Source: Prevotella sp. (GTDB lineage Bacteria > Bacteroidota > Bacteroidia > Bacteroidales > Bacteroidaceae). Taken from it: a stretch of DNA of 64,000 bases. Location: NCBI GenBank assembly GCA_016285055.1, contig JAEEPZ010000006.1:1-64000 (forward strand). Direction: 5' to 3'. This document shows positions 1 to 9,790 of this stretch, piece after piece (position 1 is the first letter of the stretch; each line of letters begins with the position of its first letter). The translations under genes were made by a program, and so were the position numbers. The notes beneath the pieces were generated by a model, which made no database searches, was not told the origin of the DNA, and worked only from the letters and a program-made list of their open reading frames with translations.

Positions 1-1
1 C

Positions 2-103
2 AACGGCCAGCGAGGACGGCTGAAGTGGCTCGGCAAGTTCTTCTACTATTACTATCCCGCCCACATGGCGGTTATAGGCCTGCTGGCCCGTTGCTTCCAA
101 TAA
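2..103 (+). CDS. C-terminal fragment of a membrane protein, TraX-like (partial, starts upstream of window)
   Basis: Frame 2 reads NGQRGRLKWLGKFFYYYYPAHMAVIGLLARCFQ* ; the FYYYYPAHMAVIGLL tail resembles TraX-family C-termini. Confidence 0.55.
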   Translation, partial: NGQRGRLKWLGKFFYYYYPAHMAVIGLLARCFQ

Positions 104-235
104 CCGTGAGGTCGGCAACTTCCCTTGTTCAACGAGTTTATAGACAGAAACAAAATCGCGGTCTGGCACATTAAAAAAGAAAGCGGCGCAGGGAAGAAAA
201 ACCGAAAATTATTTCTGAGTTTCAAAAAAATGACG

Positions 236-243
236 TAACTTTG
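236..243 (+). promoter_or_regulatory. Bacteroidota -7 promoter element TAACTTTG upstream of GH28
   Basis: Matches TAnnTTTG, 30 nt upstream of the ATG at 273. Confidence 0.55.
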
Positions 244-272
244 CCCCGCTATTCACTATCTGTCACACCATC

Positions 273-1709
273 ATGACTATGAAAAAGCTCTTTGGGGCAT
301 TCTTTCTGTTTTTGTTTGCCGCAACCGTCCATGCCCAGACGGTGTATAACGTTTTAGACTTTGGAGCCAAAGGCGACGGCACTACCGACGACGCTGCCGC
401 CCTGCAGCAGGCTATAGATAAATGTACGCGCGAGGGCGGCGGCCGCGTGCTGCTGCCGCGTATGCACACGTTCCTCTGCGGTCCTGTGGAGCTGAAGAGC
501 AACGTCGAGCTGCACCTCGAGAGCACCGCCACGCTGCTCTGCAACCCCGACGAGAGCATCTATACGCTGAGCGCCTTCGGCGACAACCGCGGCGAGGGCA
601 TGATGTGGCTCTGGGCCAAGAACGCCCGCAACCTCAGCATCACCGGCCGCGGCACCATCCACGGCAACGGCATCAAGTTCATGGGCATGGAGCTGAGCGA
701 CTCATACGAGCTGAAGCCGCTGGCCGACCCCACGTTTGACCCTCGTCCCCACGTGCTGACGCTCATCGGCTGCGACAACCTGACGATACGCGACGTCACC
801 ATCACCGAGGGAGCCTACTGGACCGTGCACCTCGTGGGCTGCAATGTGGCACTCATCGACGGCATCAACCTGCTGAACAACCTGAAGATACGCAATGGCG
901 ACGGCATCGACCTGGACCACTCGAAGAACGTGCGCATCAGCAACTGCCACATCACCTCGGGCGACGACTGCATCTGCCTGAAAAACCGCCGCGAGTGGGC
1001 CGACTACGGCGCATGCCACGACATCGTGGTGACCAACTGCACCATGAGCAGCCGCTCGTGCGCCATCAAGATAGGCTCGGAGAACATGGACAATATCTAT
1101 AATGTGCTGGTGGACAACTGCATCATCACCGAGTCGAACCGAGGCATCGGCATACAGAACCGCGACGAGGGCACCGTCACCGACGTCACCTTCTCGAACA
1201 TCATGATGGACCTGCAGCTGTGGAGCGACGTGTGGTGGGGCAAGGCCGAGCCCATCTACGTGACGAGCTATCCGCGTGCCGACGGCAACCACAAGGACGC
1301 CAACTGGCGATTCCCCAAGGGACAGACCGAGGGCCGCTGCGGAGCCGTCAGCCGCATCACCTTCAACAACATCCAGGCCACCTCGGAGAACGGCTGCTTC
1401 ATCGGCGGCGACACCAACGACAAGGTGAGCGACGTCGTGCTGAACAATGTCACCATCAACCTGCGCCGCATGACGACCTACGCCAACGGCCTCTACGACC
1501 GCCGGCCCTGCAAAGGCGACGACTTTGTCACCGGCCGCGTCTACGGCGTCTACATCGAGCAGGCCTCAGGCACGAAGATTGAGAATCTCACCGTCAACAG
1601 CTATCTGGCCAACTATGAGGGCAAGGTGAAGTATCCCGCCAGCACCCTCAACCCCATACACCGCTTCAAGAACTTCGTCAACCGCACGGCAGGCGAGCTG
1701 AGCCAGTGA
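273..1709 (+). CDS. Glycoside hydrolase family 28 (polygalacturonase-like), secreted
   Basis: Signal peptide MKKLFGAFFLFLFAATVHAQ; N-terminal FGAKGDGTTDDAAALQQAID; NGDGIDLDHSKNVRISNCHITSGDDCICLK and SCAIKIGSE motifs typical of GH28. Confidence 0.88.
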   Translation: MTMKKLFGAFFLFLFAATVHAQTVYNVLDFGAKGDGTTDDAAALQQAIDKCTREGGGRVLLPRMHTFLCGPVELKSNVELHLESTATLLCNPDESIYTLSAFGDNRGEGMMWLWAKNARNLSITGRGTIHGNGIKFMGMELSDSYELKPLADPTFDPRPHVLTLIGCDNLTIRDVTITEGAYWTVHLVGCNVALIDGINLLNNLKIRNGDGIDLDHSKNVRISNCHITSGDDCICLKNRREWADYGACHDIVVTNCTMSSRSCAIKIGSENMDNIYNVLVDNCIITESNRGIGIQNRDEGTVTDVTFSNIMMDLQLWSDVWWGKAEPIYVTSYPRADGNHKDANWRFPKGQTEGRCGAVSRITFNNIQATSENGCFIGGDTNDKVSDVVLNNVTINLRRMTTYANGLYDRRPCKGDDFVTGRVYGVYIEQASGTKIENLTVNSYLANYEGKVKYPASTLNPIHRFKNFVNRTAGELSQ

Positions 1710-1836
1710 GCCCAGTAAGGTTAGAATTTCCAGAAAGACAAAAAGGGCCAGAACGCCTGGGAAAGCTTTGGAAAGCTTAGAAAAACCTAGAAAGCTTAGA
1801 AAGAAACATCTATATCATCATTCAAAATCTTTATTT

Positions 1837-4800
1837 ATGCAAAACGTAAGAAAAACATTCAGCCGCCTGTTGATGCTGACTCTGCTGCTGACGGTCACCA
1901 CCGTAGCCTGGGCACAACAGCGCATCGGCGGCACCGTGAGAGACGGTAAGGGCGAGGCCCTCATCGGCGTGAGCGTGAGAGAGGCCGGCACACAGAACGG
2001 CACCACCACGAACATCGACGGACAGTTCACCCTCACCGTGAAACCTGACGCACGCCTGGAGTTCAGCTACATCGGCTTCGATTCGCAGACGCTGCCCGCA
2101 CAGCAAGGCATGCGCGTCATCATGCAGGAAGACAACAAGACGCTGGACGAAGTGGTCGTCGTGGGCTACGGCACCATGCGCCGCAAGGACGTCACCAGCT
2201 CTATCACCACCGTGCAGGCCAAGGACCTGAACCGTGGCGTATTCACCGATCCCGCCTCCATGCTGCAGGGCAAGGTGGCCGGCTTGACAGTCACCTCTAA
2301 CGGCGACCCCTCGGGAGCTGCCAGCATCACCCTGCGTGGTGCCTCATCGCTGCGCACTGGCGAGGCTATGGAGCCGTATTACGTCATTGATGGTATTCCC
2401 GGCGTTGACCCGTCGATGGTGGCTCCCGACGACATCGAGAGCATCGACGTGTTGCGCGATGCTTCCGCCACGGCCATCTATGGCTCGAAGGCCGCCAACG
2501 GTGTCATCATCATCACCACGAAGAGCGGCGCCGAAGGACGTACCAGCGTTACCTATAACGGCTACGTGGCCTTTGACAAAGTGCTGAAGACGCTCGACAT
2601 GGCCTCTGCCAGCGACCTGCGCGGCAGCGGACTCATAGGCGCTGAGCAGGACGGCGGTGGCGATACCGACTGGCAGGATGAAGTGCTGCGCACGGGCATC
2701 AGCCATAACCACAACCTCAGCATCAACGGAGGCAGTGGCGCCACGAAATACATGGGCTCTATCAACTTCATGAGCCGTCAAGGCGTGGTGCGCGGCACCG
2801 GCATGAACCGCGTCAATGCCCGTACGCTGATCAGCACCAGCATTCTGAAGGACCGCCTCAACATCTCTATCGGCCTCAACGCTATGCAGGGACGCCACGA
2901 GGGAGTGCCTATGGCCACCTCTACGGGCAACGACTCGGGCAAGAGTGTGCTCGATGCCATGAACTATTACTCACCCACGAACCCCGTGCGCAATGCCGAC
3001 GGCTCCTGGTATGAAAGCTACATCGGCTCGGCCAACTACAATCCCCTGTCGATGATCTACGAGGACAACAACCGCAATGAGTGGAGACGCATACAGTACA
3101 TCACCAAGGCCACACTGAAGATTGTCGACGGCCTGACCTGGAACGCCAACTACTCGTATGACAGCGGTCAGAACACCTACAGCTGGTATCAGACACATCA
3201 GACGCAGATGGACAAGGGCTATGACGGACGCGCACATCGCGACACCTACCTGCGCCACAACCAGACTTTCGAGACCTACGGCAACTTCGACCGCACCTTC
3301 AACAAGGTTCACAAGCTGGGCCTGATGGCCGGTTACAGCTGGGAGGAGCGCGTAGGCAATGACGGCTTTGGCGTCACCGTGAACAACTTCTACAACGACG
3401 TGACGAATTTCTGGAACCTGCGCTATGCCAACAACATCAACGGCATCACTGACGTAACAGGTAGCTCGCGCACCAAGATTCGCAACATCTCTTTCTACGG
3501 CCGTGTGAACTACTCGTTCAACTCGCGCTATATGCTGCAGGCCACCATCCGCCGCGACGGCAGCTCCGTGTTCGGCAAGGATCACCGCTGGGGCACCTTC
3601 CCCTCGGCATCTGTGGCCTGGAACATCACCGAGGAAAACTTCATGCAGAACCAGAACATCTTCGACCAGCTGAAGCTCCGCGTGGGCTATGGTGTCAGCG
3701 GTAACGCTATGGGCTTCGGCGCCTTCGACGCCATCACCACCTACGGTCTGAACAGCAACTCGTTTGAGTATGTCCTGCCCGACGGCACATCGAAGACCAT
3801 GTACGGCATTTCTGCACAGAACAACGGCAACCCCGACCTGAAGTGGGAGCGCACTGCCATGCTGAATGTCGGTCTCGACTTCGCCTTCTTCGGTGGACGC
3901 ATCAACGGTAGCATCGAATACTACAACAAGAAGACCTCTGACCTGATTTGGAACTATGCTGTGTCGACCAACATCTATCCGTTGGACTGGATTCGTGCCA
4001 ATGTGGGCGACATCACCAACCAGGGTATCGAGTTTATGCTGAATGCCACACCCGTCCGCACACGTGACTTCCAGTGGCAGACTACACTCACACTGTCGCA
4101 CAACAAGAACACCGTAGACAAGCTGTCTAACGCACAATACTCAGTGGACTACGTAAACCAGGGTAATCCTAACATCGGTGGCATCTCGGCTAATGCCGAC
4201 ACGCAGCGAATCATGGAAGGCGAGCCTCTCGGCACCTTCTGGACCTACCGTCATGCCGGCTACGATGCCAATGGCAACAGCGTGTTCTTCGTGGGCGACC
4301 TGGAGAAACACAAGGATGCCGAGGGTAATGTCCAGGCCGACACCTATCAGGATGCCAACGGACAGTGGGTAACATCAAACCCCGGATATGACGACAAGAC
4401 GAAGGTGGGCTGCGCTCAGCCTAAGATTGTCTACGGCTGGAACAACACGCTCAATTACAAGAACTGGAGCCTCACAGCTTTCTTCCAGGGCGTGCTTGGC
4501 AACAAAATCCTGAATGCCACGAAGGCTCACTACAGCTACCTCGGCCATCTGGCTGGCGGCAAGAACGTACTCAAGGACGTTGTCAATGATCCCGTGGTGC
4601 GCAACGATGCCAACGGACATATACCCAGCGACAAATACCTTGAGAACGGCAACTACCTGCGCCTCTCGTCGCTTACACTGGGCTACACCTTCGACAAACT
4701 CGGGGGCTGGGCACAGAGCCTGCAGCTCTATGCCACCTGCAACAACCTGCTGACGCTGACCAACTACAGCGGCATCGATCCTGAGGTGAACCTCGGCGGC

Positions 4801-5373
4801 CTTACACCTGGCATTGACTATCGTGAGACCTTCTATCCCCACACCCGCTCGTTCATCTTCGGCGTAAAGGTCAACTTCGATACCAAGAATGAGAAAAAGG
4901 CACTTCCGCAAACCGTCTACGTGGCCGACAACGACGCCATCAACCGCCTGCAGGAGGAAATCCAGCGCCTCGCCGAGGAGAATGCAAGGCTGAAGGACAT
5001 TCGCGTCGATCCGAAGCCGAAGGTGATTACCGAGGTACAGACCGTCACCTTCCCCTATCTGGTGAACTTCACCATCGGCCAGAGCGACATCGTCAACCGC
5101 GAGAAGGTGAACCTGGAGACCGTGGCACAGATGATGAAGGCCACGCCAAACACGAAATACACAGTCTACGGCTATGCTGACAAGCAGACGGGCTCGCCTG
5201 AGCGCAACGCCCAGCTGGCCCAGGAGCGCTCGGTCAACGTCTACGACATCCTGACCAAGCAGTATGGGGTTCCCGCTTCGCAGCTCATCCGCGAGGCAAA
5301 GGGCGGCGTTGACGTGATGTATCTTGACGACCCGCAGCTCTCTCGCTCCGTCATTATCTCAGAAGTGAAGTAG
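1837..5373 (+). CDS. SusC/RagA-family TonB-linked outer membrane protein with C-terminal coiled-coil plus OmpA-like extension
   Basis: Signal peptide, carboxypeptidase-like N-domain (GTVRDGKGEALIGVSV), plug (DEVVVVGYGTMRRKDVTSSI), barrel end RSFIFGVKVNF, then about 165 aa including LQEEIQRLAEENARLK and YTVYGYADKQTGSPERNAQLAQERSVNVYDILTKQYGV. ORF track starts at 1768; ATG at 1837 precedes the signal peptide. Confidence 0.9.
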   Translation: MQNVRKTFSRLLMLTLLLTVTTVAWAQQRIGGTVRDGKGEALIGVSVREAGTQNGTTTNIDGQFTLTVKPDARLEFSYIGFDSQTLPAQQGMRVIMQEDNKTLDEVVVVGYGTMRRKDVTSSITTVQAKDLNRGVFTDPASMLQGKVAGLTVTSNGDPSGAASITLRGASSLRTGEAMEPYYVIDGIPGVDPSMVAPDDIESIDVLRDASATAIYGSKAANGVIIITTKSGAEGRTSVTYNGYVAFDKVLKTLDMASASDLRGSGLIGAEQDGGGDTDWQDEVLRTGISHNHNLSINGGSGATKYMGSINFMSRQGVVRGTGMNRVNARTLISTSILKDRLNISIGLNAMQGRHEGVPMATSTGNDSGKSVLDAMNYYSPTNPVRNADGSWYESYIGSANYNPLSMIYEDNNRNEWRRIQYITKATLKIVDGLTWNANYSYDSGQNTYSWYQTHQTQMDKGYDGRAHRDTYLRHNQTFETYGNFDRTFNKVHKLGLMAGYSWEERVGNDGFGVTVNNFYNDVTNFWNLRYANNINGITDVTGSSRTKIRNISFYGRVNYSFNSRYMLQATIRRDGSSVFGKDHRWGTFPSASVAWNITEENFMQNQNIFDQLKLRVGYGVSGNAMGFGAFDAITTYGLNSNSFEYVLPDGTSKTMYGISAQNNGNPDLKWERTAMLNVGLDFAFFGGRINGSIEYYNKKTSDLIWNYAVSTNIYPLDWIRANVGDITNQGIEFMLNATPVRTRDFQWQTTLTLSHNKNTVDKLSNAQYSVDYVNQGNPNIGGISANADTQRIMEGEPLGTFWTYRHAGYDANGNSVFFVGDLEKHKDAEGNVQADTYQDANGQWVTSNPGYDDKTKVGCAQPKIVYGWNNTLNYKNWSLTAFFQGVLGNKILNATKAHYSYLGHLAGGKNVLKDVVNDPVVRNDANGHIPSDKYLENGNYLRLSSLTLGYTFDKLGGWAQSLQLYATCNNLLTLTNYSGIDPEVNLGGLTPGIDYRETFYPHTRSFIFGVKVNFDTKNEKKALPQTVYVADNDAINRLQEEIQRLAEENARLKDIRVDPKPKVITEVQTVTFPYLVNFTIGQSDIVNREKVNLETVAQMMKATPNTKYTVYGYADKQTGSPERNAQLAQERSVNVYDILTKQYGVPASQLIREAKGGVDVMYLDDPQLSRSVIISEVK

Positions 5374-5401
5374 ATTGAAAACTGATAATTGATAATTGAA
5401 A

Positions 5402-7114
5402 ATGAAGATTATGAAAAATATAGCAAAAATTTTCTGTGGCTGTCTCGTGGGCTGTGGCATCGCTGCTTTGACCACGAGCTGCACCGACCTCGACATCACT
5501 CCCGAGGCACAATACACGACATACCCCGATTCTAAGGAGGCCGTGGAGGCGCAGATGGCTGACGTCTACTTCCACTTGCGCGGCACGCTGGGTCGTCGCT
5601 ATATGGAGGCTCAGGCCCTCTCAAGTGATGAGTGGGTGGGTATCTCCTTCGACGGCGACTACGCCGATGGCGGCATATACGCCCAGTGCTCATTGCACAA
5701 CTTCGACGCCACATCGGCCTGCACCGACTGGTACGGCGACGTGACGGCTGGCATCACAAAGGCCAACAAGGTTATCGTGGCTATGGGCGGCGAAGAGAAC
5801 GATGCCACTGCTCAGGCCCGTTACATGCGCGCCTTCTACTCCTTCATCCTCATGGACAGCTTTGGCGATACGCCCATCCTGAACCGTGTCTTCGCTGAGG
5901 ACGAGCAGGTTGAACGCTCACCACGGGCTGAGGTGGCTAAGTGGATTGCCTCTGAGCTGGAGACCATCATCCCCTTGCTGCCCACCGACGTCAATGCCTC
6001 CACCTACGGCAAGCCGACGCGCTATGTGGCCGAGGCTCTGCTGGCCAAGCTTTACATCAACTGGCCCGTCTACACAGCTGCCAGCGTCACTGCCTACGAT
6101 GCTGCCAACTACAGCAACGAGCACCTGCAGGACGTTGTGACCCTCGTCGACGACATCATTGCCAGCAAGCAGTTCAGCCTCTCGGAGGGTGCCAGCGGCT
6201 ACCGCTCAAAATTCTGGCCGAACAACGGTCCTCAGATTAAGGACTTCATCTACGCTATGCCTTTTGATGCCATCACTGCACAGGGCTTCCAGTATTGCCG
6301 TCCGCGCATCTGGCGCCAGGGACGCAATAACGGTGAGGGTGGCGCAGGCTACTTCGGCTCCGACATCGGCAACAGCACCGGCGGTAACTTCAGCATCTCG
6401 CCCGAATTTGCCGACGTGCTCATGGCACTGCCTACCGACGACCGTCAGGAGAACATCCTCGCAGGCAAAATCTATATGTTCGACCCCACAACCTACGCCA
6501 AGACCAATACACCGTATAAGTACAAGGGCGAGGAGATAGTGCTCGACAAGACCATCCGCCTGAAGAACCGCACAGACAATGGTGCCGACTACTATGAGTG
6601 GGGCACTTCCCCTTCAACCTACCCTGCTGCTGCCGATATCTTCCAGCTCAACACCGGCAAGGATGTGAAGGGATGGAGCCAGGGCTACAAGAGCGTGAAA
6701 TACTTCGTCATCCGCGAGGACTTCATCAATGGCCGCAACCAAAGCAACGACCTGCCCATCTTCCGCTATGCCGACATGCTGCTGCTGAAGGCTGAGGCCC
6801 TCACACGTGGTGCCAAGGCTGCCAACGGCGAGACGGCGCAGATTCTGTTCAACCAGATCCGCACCTATGTCAATGCGCCCACCATCACCCATGCGCCCTC
6901 GCTCGATGACATCTATCAGGAGCGTGGCCGCGAGCTCTTCGACGAGAACTGGCGCCGCAACGACATGATTCGCTTCGGCCACTACGAGGATGAGTACGGC
7001 TTCCACCGCAAGGGCTTCCCCACCGCCCGCTTCGACAAGGAGTGCCGTGTGTTCCCCATCCCACAGAGTGTGCTGAACACCAATACCAATTGGAAGCAGA
7101 ATCCTGGCTATTAA
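5402..7114 (+). CDS. SusD/RagB-family outer membrane lipoprotein
   Basis: Lipoprotein signal (ALTTSCTDLD), RYMRAFYSFILMDSFGDTPI, RYADMLLLKAEAL, ERGRELFDENWRRNDMIRFGHY. The ORF-track start at 5396 is TTG; ATG at 5402 or 5411 is more likely. Confidence 0.92.
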   Translation: MKIMKNIAKIFCGCLVGCGIAALTTSCTDLDITPEAQYTTYPDSKEAVEAQMADVYFHLRGTLGRRYMEAQALSSDEWVGISFDGDYADGGIYAQCSLHNFDATSACTDWYGDVTAGITKANKVIVAMGGEENDATAQARYMRAFYSFILMDSFGDTPILNRVFAEDEQVERSPRAEVAKWIASELETIIPLLPTDVNASTYGKPTRYVAEALLAKLYINWPVYTAASVTAYDAANYSNEHLQDVVTLVDDIIASKQFSLSEGASGYRSKFWPNNGPQIKDFIYAMPFDAITAQGFQYCRPRIWRQGRNNGEGGAGYFGSDIGNSTGGNFSISPEFADVLMALPTDDRQENILAGKIYMFDPTTYAKTNTPYKYKGEEIVLDKTIRLKNRTDNGADYYEWGTSPSTYPAAADIFQLNTGKDVKGWSQGYKSVKYFVIREDFINGRNQSNDLPIFRYADMLLLKAEALTRGAKAANGETAQILFNQIRTYVNAPTITHAPSLDDIYQERGRELFDENWRRNDMIRFGHYEDEYGFHRKGFPTARFDKECRVFPIPQSVLNTNTNWKQNPGY

Positions 7115-7137
7115 GCCTTCAACCGCTAAAAAAACAT

Positions 7138-7180
7138 AAAAACGCGCACGTTTGCACTTGGCAGGCGTGCGCGTTTCATT
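7138..7180 (+). terminator. Rho-independent-like terminator after susD
   Basis: Stem ACGCGCACG...CGTGCGCGT followed by TTTCATTTGTTTTT. Confidence 0.6.
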
Positions 7181-7190
7181 TGTTTTTCCT

Positions 7191-7246
7191 ATCTTTGCAT
7201 TGCGAAAAACATGCAACGAAACTTTCGCAATGAAACTTTCGCAATG
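7191..7246 (+). promoter_or_regulatory. Promoter (TATCTTTG) plus inverted and direct repeats CATTGCGAAA / TTTCGCAATG (x2) upstream of the ATPase gene
   Basis: CATTGCGAAA at 7198-7207; TTTCGCAATG at 7223-7232 and 7237-7246; TATCTTTG overlaps the first repeat. Confidence 0.5.
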
Positions 7247-7283
7247 GGCAATGGAGAGAAACCGCTTTTAATGACACTGCGCT

Positions 7284-8432
7284 ATGGCAAAGAAGAAGAC
7301 AAGAAATCTGGAGAACCCTTTTGTTTTCAGGGGTTATGAAGGGCCTGAATACTTCTGTGACCGTACGGAAGAGACAGAACGACTGCTCTCCGGATTGAGC
7401 AATAGGCGTATTATTACGCTTATTTCACCACGAAGAATGGGCAAAACAGGACTCATTAAGCACGTTTTTCATCTCATTTCAGCGCAACAGAAAGATGCTG
7501 TTTGCCTGTATGTTGACATTTTTGCCACCAACAACTTGCATGAATTCGTGGAGTTGTTCTGCAGCTCATTTGTGACAGATGTCGTGCAACGCGAGAAAAC
7601 ATTCTTCGGCAAGGCTATAGACGCTTTCAAGGGGTGGCGCCCTACGCTGACCGCCGACCCCGTGACGGGTATGCCGCAGGTGTCGGTCAGCATAGAGCCG
7701 GTACAGACGACCAATACGCTGAAAGGAATCTTTGATTATATTGAGCGACTGGATAAAAAGGTGTATATTGCCATTGATGAATTCCAGCAGATAACGGAAT
7801 ATCCAGAGAAAGGCACAGAGGCATTGCTGCGCAGCTATATTCAGTTTAGCCATGCCAGCTTCATCTTTTCGGGAAGCAAGTTCCACCTGATGTCGGAAAT
7901 GTTCCTGTCGCCCAAGCGCCCGTTCTATCAAAGCACAGAATTTCTCAGCCTTCAGCCGCTGCACGAGGAAATCTATTTCACATTTGCCCGTCATTTCTTC
8001 GAGCAGGCAAAGGGCAGCCTCAGCGAAAATGTGTTTCATGACATCTATACACGTTTCGATGGAATCACCTGGTATGTTCAGCTGGTGTTAAATGAACTCT
8101 TCGGCACCGTCAAACAGGCTGATGACATCAAGTGTGTGGCACACGCCATTGACGCTGCTCTGCAGACAGTCTCAACAAGCTATGAGGGCTTGCTCCCTTT
8201 CCTTACGCCAAGCCAGAAAGCACTGCTGAGGGCCATCGCCCGTGAAGAGCCCGTTGACCAGCCATTAAGGAGCGACTTCATCAAAAAACATGACTTGCCA
8301 TCGACAAGCACCATCAAGTCGGCCTTGGAAACCATGCAACGCAAGGAACTTGTCTATCGCACTGACAAAGGCTATATCATCTACGACCGCTTTTTCTCAC
8401 TCTGGCTGAAACGAATCTATGGCGCATACTGA
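7284..8432 (+). CDS. AAA/archaeal-type ATPase (P-loop ATP-binding protein)
   Basis: NPFVFRGYEGPEYFCDRTEETERLL, SPRRMGKTGLIKHVF (Walker A-like), VYIAIDEFQQI (Walker B), C-terminal winged-helix-like region. Confidence 0.85.
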   Translation: MAKKKTRNLENPFVFRGYEGPEYFCDRTEETERLLSGLSNRRIITLISPRRMGKTGLIKHVFHLISAQQKDAVCLYVDIFATNNLHEFVELFCSSFVTDVVQREKTFFGKAIDAFKGWRPTLTADPVTGMPQVSVSIEPVQTTNTLKGIFDYIERLDKKVYIAIDEFQQITEYPEKGTEALLRSYIQFSHASFIFSGSKFHLMSEMFLSPKRPFYQSTEFLSLQPLHEEIYFTFARHFFEQAKGSLSENVFHDIYTRFDGITWYVQLVLNELFGTVKQADDIKCVAHAIDAALQTVSTSYEGLLPFLTPSQKALLRAIAREEPVDQPLRSDFIKKHDLPSTSTIKSALETMQRKELVYRTDKGYIIYDRFFSLWLKRIYGAY

Positions 8433-8439
8433 TACCACG

Positions 8440-9630
8440 ATGTCACACCGCAGCATACTCTTGATAGCCGCACTGCTGCTGACCATGCAGGCCATGGCGC
8501 AGCTGGGACGTTACAAGGCCGACATCCGGGCCTTGCCACAGGACTTCTGCGACACTGTCAGCGTGGAATGGGAGCGCGACCAGCTGTATGTGCCCGTCAC
8601 GGCGGGCGGACGCACCTACCGTTTCCTCTTCGACACGGGAGCTGGCCAGTCGGTCGTCTTCAGTGGCACACCGTTGGCCGACGCGCCGTGTGTGAGCAGC
8701 CTGCTGTCGCACGATGCCGCCGGCAATATCGACACCGTCAGCGTGGTCAAGCTGCCGCCGCTGCATATAGGGGAAACCACCCTCTACGAGTGTCAGGCCA
8801 CCGTGCAGCCGCGTGGCGTGGGGGCACGCAGCATCGACGGCATCCTGGGCTTCGACCTGGTGAACAGCGGCCTGTGCCTGAAGCTCGACATGCAGTCAAA
8901 GCATCTGATCATCAGTGACCGCGAGTGCAGCTTCGACCGTGATGAGGGCGCCGCAAGCCTCCGTTACCGCCTGTTCTACCATGTGCCCTATATCGACATC
9001 ATTCCCTTCGGCAGAAAGCCTGAGCGCGTGCTCTTCGACACAGGCAGCCGCAGTTTCTTCTCCATGAACATCGGCCATTTCAATGAAGCCGAGGAACAGC
9101 GCCACCGTTTCGACCGGCCCTACCGTGTGGAGGGACACACCACAGGGCAGCACGCCATAGGCCACGGCGGGGTGGAGCCGATGGGTGAGGTTGTCTTTCT
9201 GCGCTTAGACAGTCTGGGACTCGGAGCGTGTTCGTTCCGCGATGTGCACGCCATCACCACGCAGGGCGGCTCCCACCTCGGCGCACGTCTGCTGCGCTAC
9301 GGCACCGTGGCCTTCTGCCCCAAGCACAGCCGTCTGTTCTTCCAGCCATACGAGGGAATGACCACCACGGTCGGCAACCGCCAGATAGACATCGCCTTCG
9401 TGGCCGACGCCATGGGCCGTGCGCAGGTGGGGCTGGTGTGGTCGCAGGGCACGCCCTATCTGCAGGGCTTCCGTCAGGGCGACGTCATTGAGCAGATAGA
9501 CGGGCGCCCCGTGCGCAGTCTGGCGCAGTTTGTCAGCTGGCCTTTCGAGCGAGGTCGCGAGTATCTGTTCACTGTGCGCTCCGCCGACGGCCGCCGCCAC
9601 GACATCAAGTGGGTGCGGGTGCCGCAATAG
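8440..9630 (+). CDS. Retropepsin-like aspartyl protease with C-terminal PDZ-like domain
   Basis: Two D-T-G motifs (FLFDTGAGQSVVF, VLFDTGSRSFFSM), signal peptide MSHRSILLIAALLLTMQAMAQ, PDZ-like QGFRQGDVIEQIDGRPV. Confidence 0.8.
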   Translation: MSHRSILLIAALLLTMQAMAQLGRYKADIRALPQDFCDTVSVEWERDQLYVPVTAGGRTYRFLFDTGAGQSVVFSGTPLADAPCVSSLLSHDAAGNIDTVSVVKLPPLHIGETTLYECQATVQPRGVGARSIDGILGFDLVNSGLCLKLDMQSKHLIISDRECSFDRDEGAASLRYRLFYHVPYIDIIPFGRKPERVLFDTGSRSFFSMNIGHFNEAEEQRHRFDRPYRVEGHTTGQHAIGHGGVEPMGEVVFLRLDSLGLGACSFRDVHAITTQGGSHLGARLLRYGTVAFCPKHSRLFFQPYEGMTTTVGNRQIDIAFVADAMGRAQVGLVWSQGTPYLQGFRQGDVIEQIDGRPVRSLAQFVSWPFERGREYLFTVRSADGRRHDIKWVRVPQ

Positions 9631-9670
9631 GCGCATGAGAAAAAAAAGATAAAAAAAAGTTACATTTTCT

Positions 9671-9701
9671 TTTGTCGTTTTTGCAAAATCATTTACCTTT
9701 G
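9671..9701 (+). promoter_or_regulatory. Bacteroidota promoter TTTG-N19-TACCTTTG
   Basis: TTTG 9671-9674, 19-nt spacer, TACCTTTG 9694-9701, upstream of the 9791 gene. Confidence 0.7.
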
Positions 9702-9790
9702 CATTTATATACATATCAGATACTAATTTGGAATTAGTAGTTGAAATCCTAAATGCAATGTTATAAACTTTAATTACTATCTTTTTTTCT

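Noticed and set aside
2971-4137. 388-aa antisense ORF within susC
   Set aside because: Overlaps a certain SusC coding region; composition artefact.
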